Notes: generated from the letters alone by a model not told the origin. Numbered from the stretch's first letter, positions 1-9,238 are shown. The stretch is 37,373 nucleotides of DNA from Rhodobacterales bacterium CG2_30_65_12 (GCA_001873585.1 MNZL01000136.1:1-37373); one strand, 5' to 3'. Translations and numbers: made by a program.

Positions 1-651
1 ACGGTTTTGGTGCCGCTGGCGCGTGTGCATCACGGCTATGCCGCCTCGCCCCGCCGGGCCGCCGACCGCGCGCCGCGCGACCTCACCGAAATCGGCGCCT
101 CGACGGCGGTATTCCTGCGCAAGCACGCGCCCGGCACCGATATGCGCGCGGCGCTTCGCGCACTTCGGACGGCCCAGCGCAAGGCGCTTGTGCGCTACAT
201 GGTCGCAGGTGGCCTGGAGCCGGGCGACCTGGGGCGATTGCTGAAGGGTCTTGGTGCCGGTTTTGCCGACGGCCAGCGCCGGACGATCACGCCACGCGCG
301 CCGATCAGCGCCCCTGCCTTGCCATTCACGCCCTTCGCCCGGCCTGGCTTCACCGGCACTTCACGGCATCTGGCCGGCCGCCCCTGGCAACGAACCCGCT
401 TACGCCGTGAGGCCGCCAAGGCGGTGGCGTCGGGCGAGATTGTCACGGTTTTCCGCTTCAGCGCCAGCGCCCTGCCACACCGCGTGCGCTTTCACCCCGG
501 AGGCTGGTGGGAGCAGCGTGGCGGGCTGTTTGGCCCGGCAGAGCGGGATGAGCCTGCGTTTCGGTGGCACCGCTTCCAAGACCGGGTGCACAAAGAGTGG
601 TTACATGTGGCCAAGCTGCGCGAATGCTGGCCGGGTGAGGGGATTTCGTAA
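1..651 (+). CDS. Probable C-terminal part of a glycosyltransferase family 2 protein (5' truncated by window edge)
   Basis: Reading frame is open to the window edge. The tract 'RVHHGYAASPRRAADRAPRDLTEIGASTAVFLRKHAP...' resembles C-terminal tails of Rhodobacteraceae GT2 proteins from memory; no catalytic motif is visible. Confidence 0.45.
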   Translation, partial: TVLVPLARVHHGYAASPRRAADRAPRDLTEIGASTAVFLRKHAPGTDMRAALRALRTAQRKALVRYMVAGGLEPGDLGRLLKGLGAGFADGQRRTITPRAPISAPALPFTPFARPGFTGTSRHLAGRPWQRTRLRREAAKAVASGEIVTVFRFSASALPHRVRFHPGGWWEQRGGLFGPAERDEPAFRWHRFQDRVHKEWLHVAKLRECWPGEGIS

Positions 652-763
652 TGACTACAGGCCAGGATCGCGGTAGCGTTTCGGCACAACGAGAACCCGC
701 GCGAGAAACTCGTAACCGCCCGCCAATGTGGCGCAAAGAGCATGTGAGGACTATGTGAGTGAT

Positions 764-1657
764 ATGAGACGTAAGGTAACCAAGGCGATCTTTCCGGTCG
801 CCGGGCTGGGCACTCGTTTTCTGCCTGCCACCAAGTCGATCCCGAAGGAGATCATGACGCTGGTTGACCGGCCATTGATCCAATACGCGATCGACGAAGC
901 CCGCGCCGCCGGAATCAGGGAATTCATTTTCGTAACCTCGCGCGGCAAGGGCGCGCTCGAGGATTACTTCGATATCAATCCCTTGCTCGAAGCCTCCTTG
1001 CGCAAATCCGGCAAGGACGCTTTGCTTGAGATGCTGAAGTCAACCAACATGGAATCGGGCGCTATCGCCTATATCCGCCAGAACAAGGCGCTCGGCCTTG
1101 GCCACGCGGTCTGGTGCGCGCGCCGACTGATCGGCAACGAACCGTTCGCCGTGATCCTGCCCGACGACGTGATTGACGGTGAAAAACCGGTTCTGCAGCA
1201 GATGGTGGAAGCCTACCAGGAAACCGGCGGTGCGATGGTCGCGGCGATGGACGTGGCGCCCGAGAAGGCCTCGGCCTACGGCGTGCTCGACATCGAGGAA
1301 GACATGGGTGACTTGGTCAAGGTCAAAGGCATGGTGGAAAAACCCAAGGCCGAAGAGGCGCCTTCCAACCTCGCCGTGATCGGGCGCTATATCCTCACGC
1401 CGAGGGTGCTGGCCAATATTTCCAAGGTGAAAGGGGGCGTCGGCGGAGAGATCCAGCTCACTGACGCGATCGCCGAGGAGATCAAACAGGGGCGCGACGT
1501 TTACGGCTACCGCTTCCGCGGCCAGCGATTCGATTGCGGCTCGAAGGCCGGCTTCTTGCAGGCCACCGTGGCCTTCGCCCTGGCCCGCGACGATCTGCGC
1601 GACGAATTTGCTTGCTATCTCGAAGAGCTGATGTCGGTGCGCAAGGCGGTTGAGTAG
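764..1657 (+). CDS. galU: UTP--glucose-1-phosphate uridylyltransferase
   Basis: Starts MRRKVTKAIFPVAGLGTRFLPATKSIPKEIMTLVDRPLIQYAIDEA; characteristic GalU nucleotidyltransferase N-terminus and 'VEKP' motif. Internal ATG at 764 preferred over the ORF-track start at 728. Confidence 0.95.
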   Translation: MRRKVTKAIFPVAGLGTRFLPATKSIPKEIMTLVDRPLIQYAIDEARAAGIREFIFVTSRGKGALEDYFDINPLLEASLRKSGKDALLEMLKSTNMESGAIAYIRQNKALGLGHAVWCARRLIGNEPFAVILPDDVIDGEKPVLQQMVEAYQETGGAMVAAMDVAPEKASAYGVLDIEEDMGDLVKVKGMVEKPKAEEAPSNLAVIGRYILTPRVLANISKVKGGVGGEIQLTDAIAEEIKQGRDVYGYRFRGQRFDCGSKAGFLQATVAFALARDDLRDEFACYLEELMSVRKAVE

Positions 1658-1663
1658 GTCGCC

Positions 1664-2917
1664 ATGGGCGAGGCGCTCGCCGTTGGGCCGCCGTCCGCCC
1701 GCCTGATTGATCTCACCCGGCTCGTCTCTCGGGTCGGGCGCGGGCAATGGACCGGGATCGACCGGGTGGAGGCCGCCTGGCTAGACCGGCTGCTCGATGA
1801 GCCGGTGCCGCTTTTTGCGCTGGTGCGCACCAACCTTGGCTTTGTCCTGCTCAACCGTGACGGCACACAAGCGCTGGCCGAGCGCCTGCACGGGCAGGTA
1901 GGCTGGGGCCCGGTCGGGGTGCTCGCCCAGCTTTCGCTGAAGGCAAGCCGCGATCGCCGCCGCGCATTGAGCGATCTGCGCAGGCTGGCGCTGGGCCGCA
2001 GCTCTGGCCGCCGGCTCGCGGCAATGCTCCGGCGCCACCTGCCCGCTGGCACTGCCTGGATCAACCTCGGCCATACAAACCTGGCCCGCCCGGTATTTGA
2101 AGCCGTGAAGGCCTTGCCTGGCGGGCGGGCGCATGTGCTTGTGCACGACGTGATCCCGCTGAAATTCTCCGCATGGCAAGACCCCAGGGTGCTCGCCACC
2201 TTCACCCAGTCGATGCAGAATATCTCAGACCTGGCCGATCTGGTGATCTACAATTCGCAGGCCACCCGTGCCGACGCTGCGGCGGCACTGCAGCGCTGCG
2301 GCCGAGAGCCGCCAATGATCGTGGCGCCGTTGGGGATTGCCCCGGCAAGGCCAGATGCGGCCGCCCTCGCGGCGGGCTTTCCGCCAGAGCGCGCCTATTT
2401 CGTTGCGCTTGGCACCATGCAACCGCACAAGAATACCGCGCTCCTGCTCGATATCTGGGCGCATTTCGCCCAGGCGCTGCCCGAAGACGATATCCCCGCC
2501 CTGCTCCTCATCGGCGCGCGCAGCCCGGTGAACCCGGCGTTTAACGCCCGGCTTGATGCGTCGCCGCTCCTCGACCGGCACATTTTTGAACTGTCCGGGC
2601 TTGGCGACGGTGCGGTAGCGGCGCTGGTGGCGGGCGCGCGGGCGCTCTTGATGCCGAGCCTTCATGAGGGTTTTGGCCTGCCACCGGGTGAGGCATTGGC
2701 GCTGGGAACGCCCGCATTGGTAAGCGATTTACCAGTTTTCCGAGAAACGCTTGGAAACAATCCCATTTACGTGAATGTCGACGACATGTATCTTTGGGCT
2801 GAGCAGATCCTTGATTTGTCTCGGGCAGAAAAAATCGTTCGGATGGCAGCGGACGGGGCGGCGCCAAAGCTTCCCACTTGGCAAGAGCATTTCAACCTTG
2901 TTTTAAAGGTGACGTGA
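1664..2917 (+). CDS. Glycosyltransferase family 4/GT-B type
   Basis: C-terminal 'FVALGTMQPHKNTALLLDIW...LLMPSLHEGFGLPPGEALALGTPALVSDLPVFRE', typical of GT4 family enzymes. Confidence 0.85.
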   Translation: MGEALAVGPPSARLIDLTRLVSRVGRGQWTGIDRVEAAWLDRLLDEPVPLFALVRTNLGFVLLNRDGTQALAERLHGQVGWGPVGVLAQLSLKASRDRRRALSDLRRLALGRSSGRRLAAMLRRHLPAGTAWINLGHTNLARPVFEAVKALPGGRAHVLVHDVIPLKFSAWQDPRVLATFTQSMQNISDLADLVIYNSQATRADAAAALQRCGREPPMIVAPLGIAPARPDAAALAAGFPPERAYFVALGTMQPHKNTALLLDIWAHFAQALPEDDIPALLLIGARSPVNPAFNARLDASPLLDRHIFELSGLGDGAVAALVAGARALLMPSLHEGFGLPPGEALALGTPALVSDLPVFRETLGNNPIYVNVDDMYLWAEQILDLSRAEKIVRMAADGAAPKLPTWQEHFNLVLKVT

Positions 2918-2955
2918 TAGCCCAAACCACGCCTGCCTGGTGAAGAGGGACGGGG

Positions 2956-3966
2956 TTGAGTGTTGCACGGTCATATCGGCTACGCTGGGAGCGCAAGCGC
3001 TGGCGGGTCCGGGCGCTGCGCAAGCGCCGGGAGCTGGGCTTGGTCGTTGACCGAACGGCAACAATAAAGCCCGACGATATTCTCGTTCTCTCCACCCTGC
3101 GCAATGAGCGTGTGCGGCTGCCCTACTTTCTGCGCTACTATCGCAATCTCGGTGTTCGCCATTTTCTCATCGTCGACAATGCCAGCGATGATGGCTCGCG
3201 CGAATACCTCGCTGCGCAGGATGATGTTTCGCTCTGGACCGCATCGGCGAGCTACAAGCGTGCCCGCTTTGGCATTGACTGGATGAACTGGATCGCCCGA
3301 AAGCATGCCCACGGCCACTGGACGCTGACCGTCGATCCGGACGAATTTTTCGTCTACCCGTTTGCCGATACCCGCAATCTGCGCGCGCTCACCGATTGGC
3401 TGGATGCTTCTTCGATCCGCTCGTTCGGCGCCATGCTGCTCGACATGTATCCCAAGGGCACGCTTGACGCCCAAGCCTACCGCGAAGGGCAAGACCCGTT
3501 CGAGATCGCCGGCTGGTTCGACTCAGGCAATTACATGATTACCAGAAACAAGGTGTTCGGAAACCTTTGGATTCAGGGCGGCCCACGCGCCCGCGCCTTT
3601 TTCGCCGATAACCCGGCGCGCGCGCCGGCGCTCAACAAGATTCCGTTGGTGAAGTGGCACCGCGCCTATGCCTACATAAGCTCCACGCACACCCTGCTGC
3701 CGCGCGGGCTGAACCTCGTCTATGACGAGTGGGGCGGCGAGAAGGCCAGCGGTGTGCTGCTTCACGCGAAGTTTCTCGATACCTTCGCGCACAAGGCCGA
3801 GGAGGAGCTCGCGCGCAAGCAGCACTACGCGGCAAGCCACGAATACAAGGCCTACGCCGCCAAGCTCGCCGACAATCCCGACCTCTGGTGCAAGTGGTCG
3901 GAAAAATACATCAACTGGCGCCAGCTCGAAATTCTCGGCCTCATGTCGAAGGGTAACTGGGCATGA
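2956..3966 (+). CDS. Glycosyltransferase family 2-like protein
   Basis: 'ILVLSTLRNERVRLPYFLRYYRNLGVRHFLIVDNASDDGSREYL...DPDEFFVYP'; TTG start at 2956. Confidence 0.8.
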   Translation: MSVARSYRLRWERKRWRVRALRKRRELGLVVDRTATIKPDDILVLSTLRNERVRLPYFLRYYRNLGVRHFLIVDNASDDGSREYLAAQDDVSLWTASASYKRARFGIDWMNWIARKHAHGHWTLTVDPDEFFVYPFADTRNLRALTDWLDASSIRSFGAMLLDMYPKGTLDAQAYREGQDPFEIAGWFDSGNYMITRNKVFGNLWIQGGPRARAFFADNPARAPALNKIPLVKWHRAYAYISSTHTLLPRGLNLVYDEWGGEKASGVLLHAKFLDTFAHKAEEELARKQHYAASHEYKAYAAKLADNPDLWCKWSEKYINWRQLEILGLMSKGNWA

Positions 3967-5660
3967 GCGTGGGTTTCGTGATGATCGTGCACACCGCGCT
4001 GGAGCGCGCCGAGCAGGTGGCGCGGCATTGGGCCAAGCACGATTGCCCGGTGGTGATCCATGTTGACCGCAAGGTGAAACGGCGCGATTTCAACGATTTC
4101 GTCGCCCAGCTCGCCGACCTTGGCAACGTGAAATTCAGCCAGCGCTTTTCCTGCGAATGGGGCACATGGTCGCTCGTCGAGGCGAGCCAGGCGGCGTCGG
4201 AGTTGCTGCTCAAGGAGTTTCCCGAGGTCCGGCACGTCTACCTCGCGTCGGGATCCTGCCTGCCGCTTCGGCCGGTGCAGGAGCTGAAGGATTACCTTGC
4301 CGAGCGGCCGATGACCAATTTCATCGAAAGCGTCACAACCGAAGATGTGCCGTGGACGGTGGGCGGCCTTGACGAAGAGCGCTTTTCACTGCGTTTTCCG
4401 TTCTCGTGGAAGCGCCGCCGCAGGCTGTTTGATTGGTATGTCGCTTTTCAGCGCCGCTGGAAGATCAAGCGCAAGATCCCCGACAGGCTGGTGCCGCACC
4501 TCGGCAGCCAATGGTGGTGCCTCACCCGCCAGACCCTGACCGCGATCCTCGAAGATCCCGACAGGCCGACCTACGACAGGTATTTTTCGCGTGTATGGAT
4601 TCCCGACGAGAGCTATTATCAAACACTGGTGCGGCTCTATTCGACCAATATCGAAAGCCGCTCGCTTACCCTCTCCAAGTTTGATTTCCAGGGCAAGCCG
4701 CATATTTTCTACGACGATCACATGCAGCTTCTGCGCCGTTCCGATTGCTTCGTGGCGCGCAAGATCTGGCCGCATGCGGAAAAGCTCTACTCTGGCTTTT
4801 TGTCTGATGATGCCTCGATCTTCACCGGCGCCGAGCCGAACCCAGCCAAGATCGACCGGATTTTTTCCAAGGCGGTCGAGCGGCGCACCAAGGGCCGACC
4901 GGGGCTTTACATGCAAAGCCGTTTCCCCAACGAAGGCTGGGAGAACGGGATGACAGGCGCGCCCTACGCGGTGTTTGAGGGGTTCTCGGAATTGTTCGAG
5001 GATTTCGAGGATTGGCTGGCGCGGGCGGTGGGTGCACGGGTGCACGGGCATCTGTTTGCCCCCGACGGGGTGGCGTATGCCGGGGGGCAGAAGGTGTTTG
5101 CCGGAGCACTTGGCGACAGCGTTGACGTGCGCGATTACAACCCCCGGGCGTTCCTGACCAACCTGATCTGGAACACCCGCGGCGAGCGCCAGTGCTTCCA
5201 GTTCGGCCCGCGCGACAACCAGGACATTTCCTGGGACATTGCCAAAGACGCCAACGCGACGATCTCGGTGATCTCCGGCGCCTGGGCGGTGCCGCTGTTC
5301 TACTCCAACGCCAATTTTTCGGAAATCCGCAAGGAGGCGGCGCGCCTGCAGCGGATCGAGGCCAAACACCTTGACGCGCTGCGCTCGTTCTACGCCAAGG
5401 CGCGGGTGCGGATCTGGACCCTTGCAGACTTCGTTGAAAACCCGATGGAACCGCTGCAAACGATCATTGACGAGCTTGGAGTGCGCCCCAGCCACCGGCT
5501 AACGGAGGCGCCGCGGATGGTTTCGCTGGAAGGGTTTGGCCAGTTCTTGCAGAACCTGAAAAACCAGGGGATGCAGCCGCACCTGATGGGCGATTTTCCG
5601 GTGTCAAACACGCTGAACCAGCCCGGGAAAAGAACCCGCAAACCTTATCTCGTGAAGTGA
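3963..5660 (+). CDS. Core-2/I-branching beta-1,6-N-acetylglucosaminyltransferase-like protein (GT14) with an additional C-terminal domain
   Basis: 'FVMIVHTALERAEQVARHW..CPVVIHVDRKVKRRDF...YLASGSCLPLRP' matches the GT14/core-2 branching enzyme pattern; start overlaps the previous CDS stop by 4 nt. Confidence 0.8.
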   Translation: MSVGFVMIVHTALERAEQVARHWAKHDCPVVIHVDRKVKRRDFNDFVAQLADLGNVKFSQRFSCEWGTWSLVEASQAASELLLKEFPEVRHVYLASGSCLPLRPVQELKDYLAERPMTNFIESVTTEDVPWTVGGLDEERFSLRFPFSWKRRRRLFDWYVAFQRRWKIKRKIPDRLVPHLGSQWWCLTRQTLTAILEDPDRPTYDRYFSRVWIPDESYYQTLVRLYSTNIESRSLTLSKFDFQGKPHIFYDDHMQLLRRSDCFVARKIWPHAEKLYSGFLSDDASIFTGAEPNPAKIDRIFSKAVERRTKGRPGLYMQSRFPNEGWENGMTGAPYAVFEGFSELFEDFEDWLARAVGARVHGHLFAPDGVAYAGGQKVFAGALGDSVDVRDYNPRAFLTNLIWNTRGERQCFQFGPRDNQDISWDIAKDANATISVISGAWAVPLFYSNANFSEIRKEAARLQRIEAKHLDALRSFYAKARVRIWTLADFVENPMEPLQTIIDELGVRPSHRLTEAPRMVSLEGFGQFLQNLKNQGMQPHLMGDFPVSNTLNQPGKRTRKPYLVK

Positions 5661-5670
5661 GCCCGCGCCC

Positions 5671-7110
5671 ATGCCCCGCCCCTTCGACTACTTCGTGATC
5701 TTTGCCGAGATGCGCACAGGATCGAATTTTCTCGAATCGAACCTTGATCAGTTTCCGGGCCTGAAAACCTATGGCGAGGCCTTCAACCCGTGGTTCATCG
5801 TCAACCAGAAGCAGACAGAACTGTTTGGCGTGACGGTCGATCAACGCAATGCAGACCCGCTCCTGCTGATCGAGCGGATGAAGGACAACACCGACGGCAT
5901 TCCCGGCTTTCGGTTCTTCCACGATCACGACGCGCGGGTGTTCGAGGCGGTGATCGACGATCCGCGCTGCGCCAAGATCGTGCTCACCCGCAACTTCATT
6001 GATGCCTACGTCTCGCGCAAGATCGCGTGGGAAACCGACCAATGGCAGCTCAACGATATCCATGATGTGATCAAGAAGCGGGCGCGGTTCGTGCCAGAGG
6101 AATTCGCCAAGCTGTATTTTCGGATCACCGCGTTTCAACAGAAAGTGCTCAGGCGGCTGCAGGCAAGTGGCCAGGCGGCCTATTACATCGACTATGACGA
6201 TATCCGCGATTTGGGGGTGATCAACGGGCTGGCGCGCTACCTCGGCGAGACGACCGAGATCAGCCGATTTTCCGACACGTTCAAAAAGCAGAACCCCGAG
6301 GCGCTCGAAGACAAGGTGCTGAATTACCCGGTGCTCGAAAAGACGATCCGCGAGTTCAACGCGTACGATTTCAGCGGCATTCCCAATTTCGAGCCGCGCC
6401 GCGCGGCGGTGGTGCCAAGCTGGGTGGCGGCGGCGCAAACGCCCCTGATGTTTCTGCCGATCGCAGGCGCGCCTGTGGAGGAGATTCGCACATGGCTGGC
6501 AGCGATTGATGGGGTCAGCGAGGCCGAGCTGATCACCGGGCTCACCCAGAGAGACCTGCGCAAGTGGAAGCGTGAGCATCCCGGCCACCGCAGCTTTACC
6601 GTGCTGCGCCACCCGGCGGCGCGGGCTCATGCCGCTTTCTGCCGCCACTTTCTCAACGACGGGCCGGAAGCGTTTCACGAGCTCAGGCGGGCGCTGCGCC
6701 AGCATTACCACGTGCCGCTGCCCGAAGAGCCTGTGCCCGGCGCGGACTGGGACAAAGAAGCGCACCGGGCGGCCTTTCTCGCTTTCCTCGATTTCATCAA
6801 GCTCAATCACGAGGGCCAGACGACCGTCCGGGTCGATCCGTCCTGGGCCAGCCAGGGGGCGGTGATTCAGGGGTTTTCCACTGTGCTCACGCCCGATCAC
6901 ATGCTGCGCGAGAACAATCTGGCGGAGGGGCTGGCGTTTCTCGGACTCGAGGCCGCCTTCGTTCCGCCGCCGTTCGGCCCGACGCGCGAAGACCATCCGT
7001 TTGCCCTGGCCGATATCTACGACCGCAAGATCGAGAAGGCGGTGCGTGCGGCCTACCAGCGCGATTACATGCTGTTCGGATTCAAGCCGTGGAAAAAAGA
7101 CCAGGGCTGA
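5671..7110 (+). CDS. NodH-like sulfotransferase, two sulfotransferase-like halves
   Basis: N-terminal 'FVIFAEMRTGSNFLESNL' (5'-PSB-like) and 'KIVLTRNFIDAYVSRKIAWE' (3'-PB-like); second half has 'MFLPIAGAPVEEIRTWL' and 'FTVLRHPAARAHAAFCRHFL'. Confidence 0.8.
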   Translation: MPRPFDYFVIFAEMRTGSNFLESNLDQFPGLKTYGEAFNPWFIVNQKQTELFGVTVDQRNADPLLLIERMKDNTDGIPGFRFFHDHDARVFEAVIDDPRCAKIVLTRNFIDAYVSRKIAWETDQWQLNDIHDVIKKRARFVPEEFAKLYFRITAFQQKVLRRLQASGQAAYYIDYDDIRDLGVINGLARYLGETTEISRFSDTFKKQNPEALEDKVLNYPVLEKTIREFNAYDFSGIPNFEPRRAAVVPSWVAAAQTPLMFLPIAGAPVEEIRTWLAAIDGVSEAELITGLTQRDLRKWKREHPGHRSFTVLRHPAARAHAAFCRHFLNDGPEAFHELRRALRQHYHVPLPEEPVPGADWDKEAHRAAFLAFLDFIKLNHEGQTTVRVDPSWASQGAVIQGFSTVLTPDHMLRENNLAEGLAFLGLEAAFVPPPFGPTREDHPFALADIYDRKIEKAVRAAYQRDYMLFGFKPWKKDQG

Positions 7111-7129
7111 GGCGCGGCCCGGGCCTCAG
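7107..7129. terminator. Palindrome between convergent genes, possible bidirectional transcription end
   Basis: CTGAGGC (7107-7113) and GCCTCAG (7123-7129) are perfect inverted arms spanning both stop codons; no T-tract. Confidence 0.4.
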
Positions 7130-7590
7130 GCCGCCCGCGTGGCCTGCGATTCGGTCAGGATCGTGTGCAGCGTGTCGGGGTCTTCATTCGCGCGCAGCTT
7201 GGCGCAGACATTTGCATCGCGCATCGTGCGCGATACCAGCGCAAGCGCCTTGAGGTGATCCACGCCGGTCCCTTCGGGCGCGAACAGCGCAAAAACAAGA
7301 TCGACGGGCTGGCGATCGACCGCATCGAAATCCACCGGTTTTTCGATCCTCACGAAGGCCCCGACCACGCAATCGAGCCCCTTGATGCGCGCGTGCGGCA
7401 GCGCCACCCCGTGGCCCACACCGGTGGGCCCGAGGGTTTCGCGCTCCTGCAACGCGGCAAAGGCGGTGCTGGAATCGAGCCCATAAACGGAGCCGACAAT
7501 ATCGCTCACGTCCTGAAACAGGCGTTTCTTGCTTGAAACATTGGCCAACACCTTGACGGCGGCGGGCCGGAGAATGCTTGAAAGTTTCAT
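7126..7590 (-). CDS. ptsN: PTS IIA-like nitrogen regulatory protein PtsN
   Basis: 'FAALQERETLGPTGVGHGVALPHARIKGLD', PTS EIIA type-2 active-site region. Confidence 0.92.
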   Translation of the reverse strand: MKLSSILRPAAVKVLANVSSKKRLFQDVSDIVGSVYGLDSSTAFAALQERETLGPTGVGHGVALPHARIKGLDCVVGAFVRIEKPVDFDAVDRQPVDLVFALFAPEGTGVDHLKALALVSRTMRDANVCAKLRANEDPDTLHTILTESQATRAA

Positions 7591-7628
7591 CGTCCCTACT
7601 TGCTTTCCGGCCCACTCAGGCTTTTGTT

Positions 7629-8204
7629 TCAGGCCGTATGGCCGGGGTCGATCCAGCCGATGTTGCCATCTCTGCGGCGGTAGACGACGTTGACCCCGCC
7701 CGATTTTTCGTTGCGGAAGACGAGCACCGGCGCATCGACAAGCTCCATCTGCATCACCGCTTCACCAACCGAGATCGTGGGAACCCGCGTTTCCATCTCG
7801 GCGATGATGATCGGCTGCAATGTCTCCGGCTCGGCGTGGTCAGCCTCATCCTCTGCGGCGAGGATATATGAGGCACCGCCCAATGTTTCAACCGGGTTCG
7901 GGCGGTCCTTGTGGTGATCTTTCAACCGGCGCTTGTAACGGCGCAGCTGTTTGTCCAGTTTCTCGGCGCATTCGTCGAACGCGGCATAGATCTCGGTGGC
8001 ACTGGCGCTGGCCTGCGCCGTCAGGCCGGTCGAAAGGTGCACCACCGTCTCGCACACGAATACATGGGCGTTCTTCGAGAACACCACCTGGGCATCGGTT
8101 GGCCGCTGCGAGTATTTCTCCATGACGGTGCCCAGTTCGTTTTTCACATGGGTCTGAAGGGCTTCGCCGATGTCGATTTGCTTGCCGCTGATCTGGTACT
8201 TCAT
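7629..8204 (-). CDS. hpf: Ribosome hibernation-promoting factor, long form
   Basis: 'MKYQISGKQIDIGEALQTHVKNELGTVMEKY...' plus C-terminal 'APVLVFRNEKSGGVNVVYRRRDGNIGWIDP' extension. Confidence 0.92.
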   Translation of the reverse strand: MKYQISGKQIDIGEALQTHVKNELGTVMEKYSQRPTDAQVVFSKNAHVFVCETVVHLSTGLTAQASASATEIYAAFDECAEKLDKQLRRYKRRLKDHHKDRPNPVETLGGASYILAAEDEADHAEPETLQPIIIAEMETRVPTISVGEAVMQMELVDAPVLVFRNEKSGGVNVVYRRRDGNIGWIDPGHTA

Positions 8205-8461
8205 CCTACCTCCTCACTTTCGGAATTGTCCCGGCGGCGTGGCGCGCACCTGCGCCCACGGTGAGGCCGGGGATGGTCTCTTGGTTTCGTGTTGTTGATG
8301 CTTGCGTTTGAGCAGTCGCCGGACTCTGGGGGGCGAATGTGGTGCTTTGGCCGACTAGGCCACTGCACGAACGGGCAGAGCGAAGGTCGTGCATGTTCAA
8401 ATTCATTTGGCGACGCGGGGGCCTCGATGTCAACTGAAATGGAGCGACAAACCGTTTCGGT

Positions 8462-9073
8462 TCAGTGCGCAAAGATGTCGATCTCGGGCCAACCCATGAG
8501 ATCGAGCTGCGCCCGCGTCGGCAGAAAGGCAAACGCCGCCTCCGCCACCTGCGTGCGGCCCTCTCGGGCGAGTCGCGCATCGAGTTGCTCTTTCAGCCGG
8601 TGCAGATACAGCACGTCTGAAGCGGCATAGTCGAGCTGCGCTGGGCTGAGCTCTTCGCTGCCCCAGTCTGATTGCTGCTGCTGCTTGGAAACATCGACGC
8701 GCAGAAGTTCTTCAAGCAGAACCTTCAGGCCGTGGCGGTCGGTGTAGGTGCGCACCAGTTTCGAGGCGATCTTGGTGCAATAGACCGGCTGCGTGAGCAC
8801 CCCGAAAGCGTTCAGCAGCGCGGCGATATCGAATCGGCCAAAATGGAACAGCTTCAGCGTATTCGGGTCGGTGAGCATCTTCACAAGATTCGGTGCTTCC
8901 GTCTGGCCCTTCTCGATCTGCACGATGTGGGCATTGCCGTCGCCACCCGAGAGCTGCACCACGCAAAGCCGGTCTCGGTGCGGGTTGAGCCCCATGGTCT
9001 CGGTGTCGATCGCCACAATCGGGCCGAGGGCAAGCCCGTCGGGCAGATCGCGCTTGTAGAGGTGGTTGGCCAT
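8462..9073 (-). CDS. rnd: Ribonuclease D, short form
   Basis: 'AIDTETMGLNPHRDRLCVVQLSGGDGNAHIVQI...FHFGRFDIAAL...LDYAASDVLYLHRL', DEDDy 3'-5' exonuclease motifs. Confidence 0.92.
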   Translation of the reverse strand: MANHLYKRDLPDGLALGPIVAIDTETMGLNPHRDRLCVVQLSGGDGNAHIVQIEKGQTEAPNLVKMLTDPNTLKLFHFGRFDIAALLNAFGVLTQPVYCTKIASKLVRTYTDRHGLKVLLEELLRVDVSKQQQQSDWGSEELSPAQLDYAASDVLYLHRLKEQLDARLAREGRTQVAEAAFAFLPTRAQLDLMGWPEIDIFAH

Positions 9074-9198
9074 GGTTGCCTCGCGTTGTTTGCGCGCTTG
9101 ATAGAGGCAATGGCAGGCCGGTTCAACGACCGCGTGGTGACCGCGCGCAATAAAAACTCTAACGCTGACTTCTTTGGTCTTGAAATACCTCGGGGAGC

Positions 9199-9219
9199 GC
9201 GAGGGGCAGCGCCCCTCGC
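9199..9219. repeat. Hairpin within a REP-like intergenic element; may also terminate the minus-strand Mrp transcript
   Basis: Perfect 9-bp arms GCGAGGGGC/GCCCCTCGC around loop AGC, next to 'ACTTCTTTGGTCTTGAAATACCTCGGGG'. Resembles an intergenic element seen repeatedly in Rhodobacteraceae genomes (recall, not searched). Confidence 0.55.
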
Positions 9220-9238
9220 CCCCTGCGCCACCCCCGGC

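Noticed and set aside
5464-6996. 510-aa minus-strand ORF opposite the sulfotransferase gene
   Set aside because: Antisense shadow; sense-strand protein has clear sulfotransferase motifs.
8289-8630. 113-aa plus-strand ORF in the hpf-rnd gap
   Set aside because: Overlaps the 3' end of rnd antisense, no ribosome-binding site noticed and no recognisable motif; not called as a gene.
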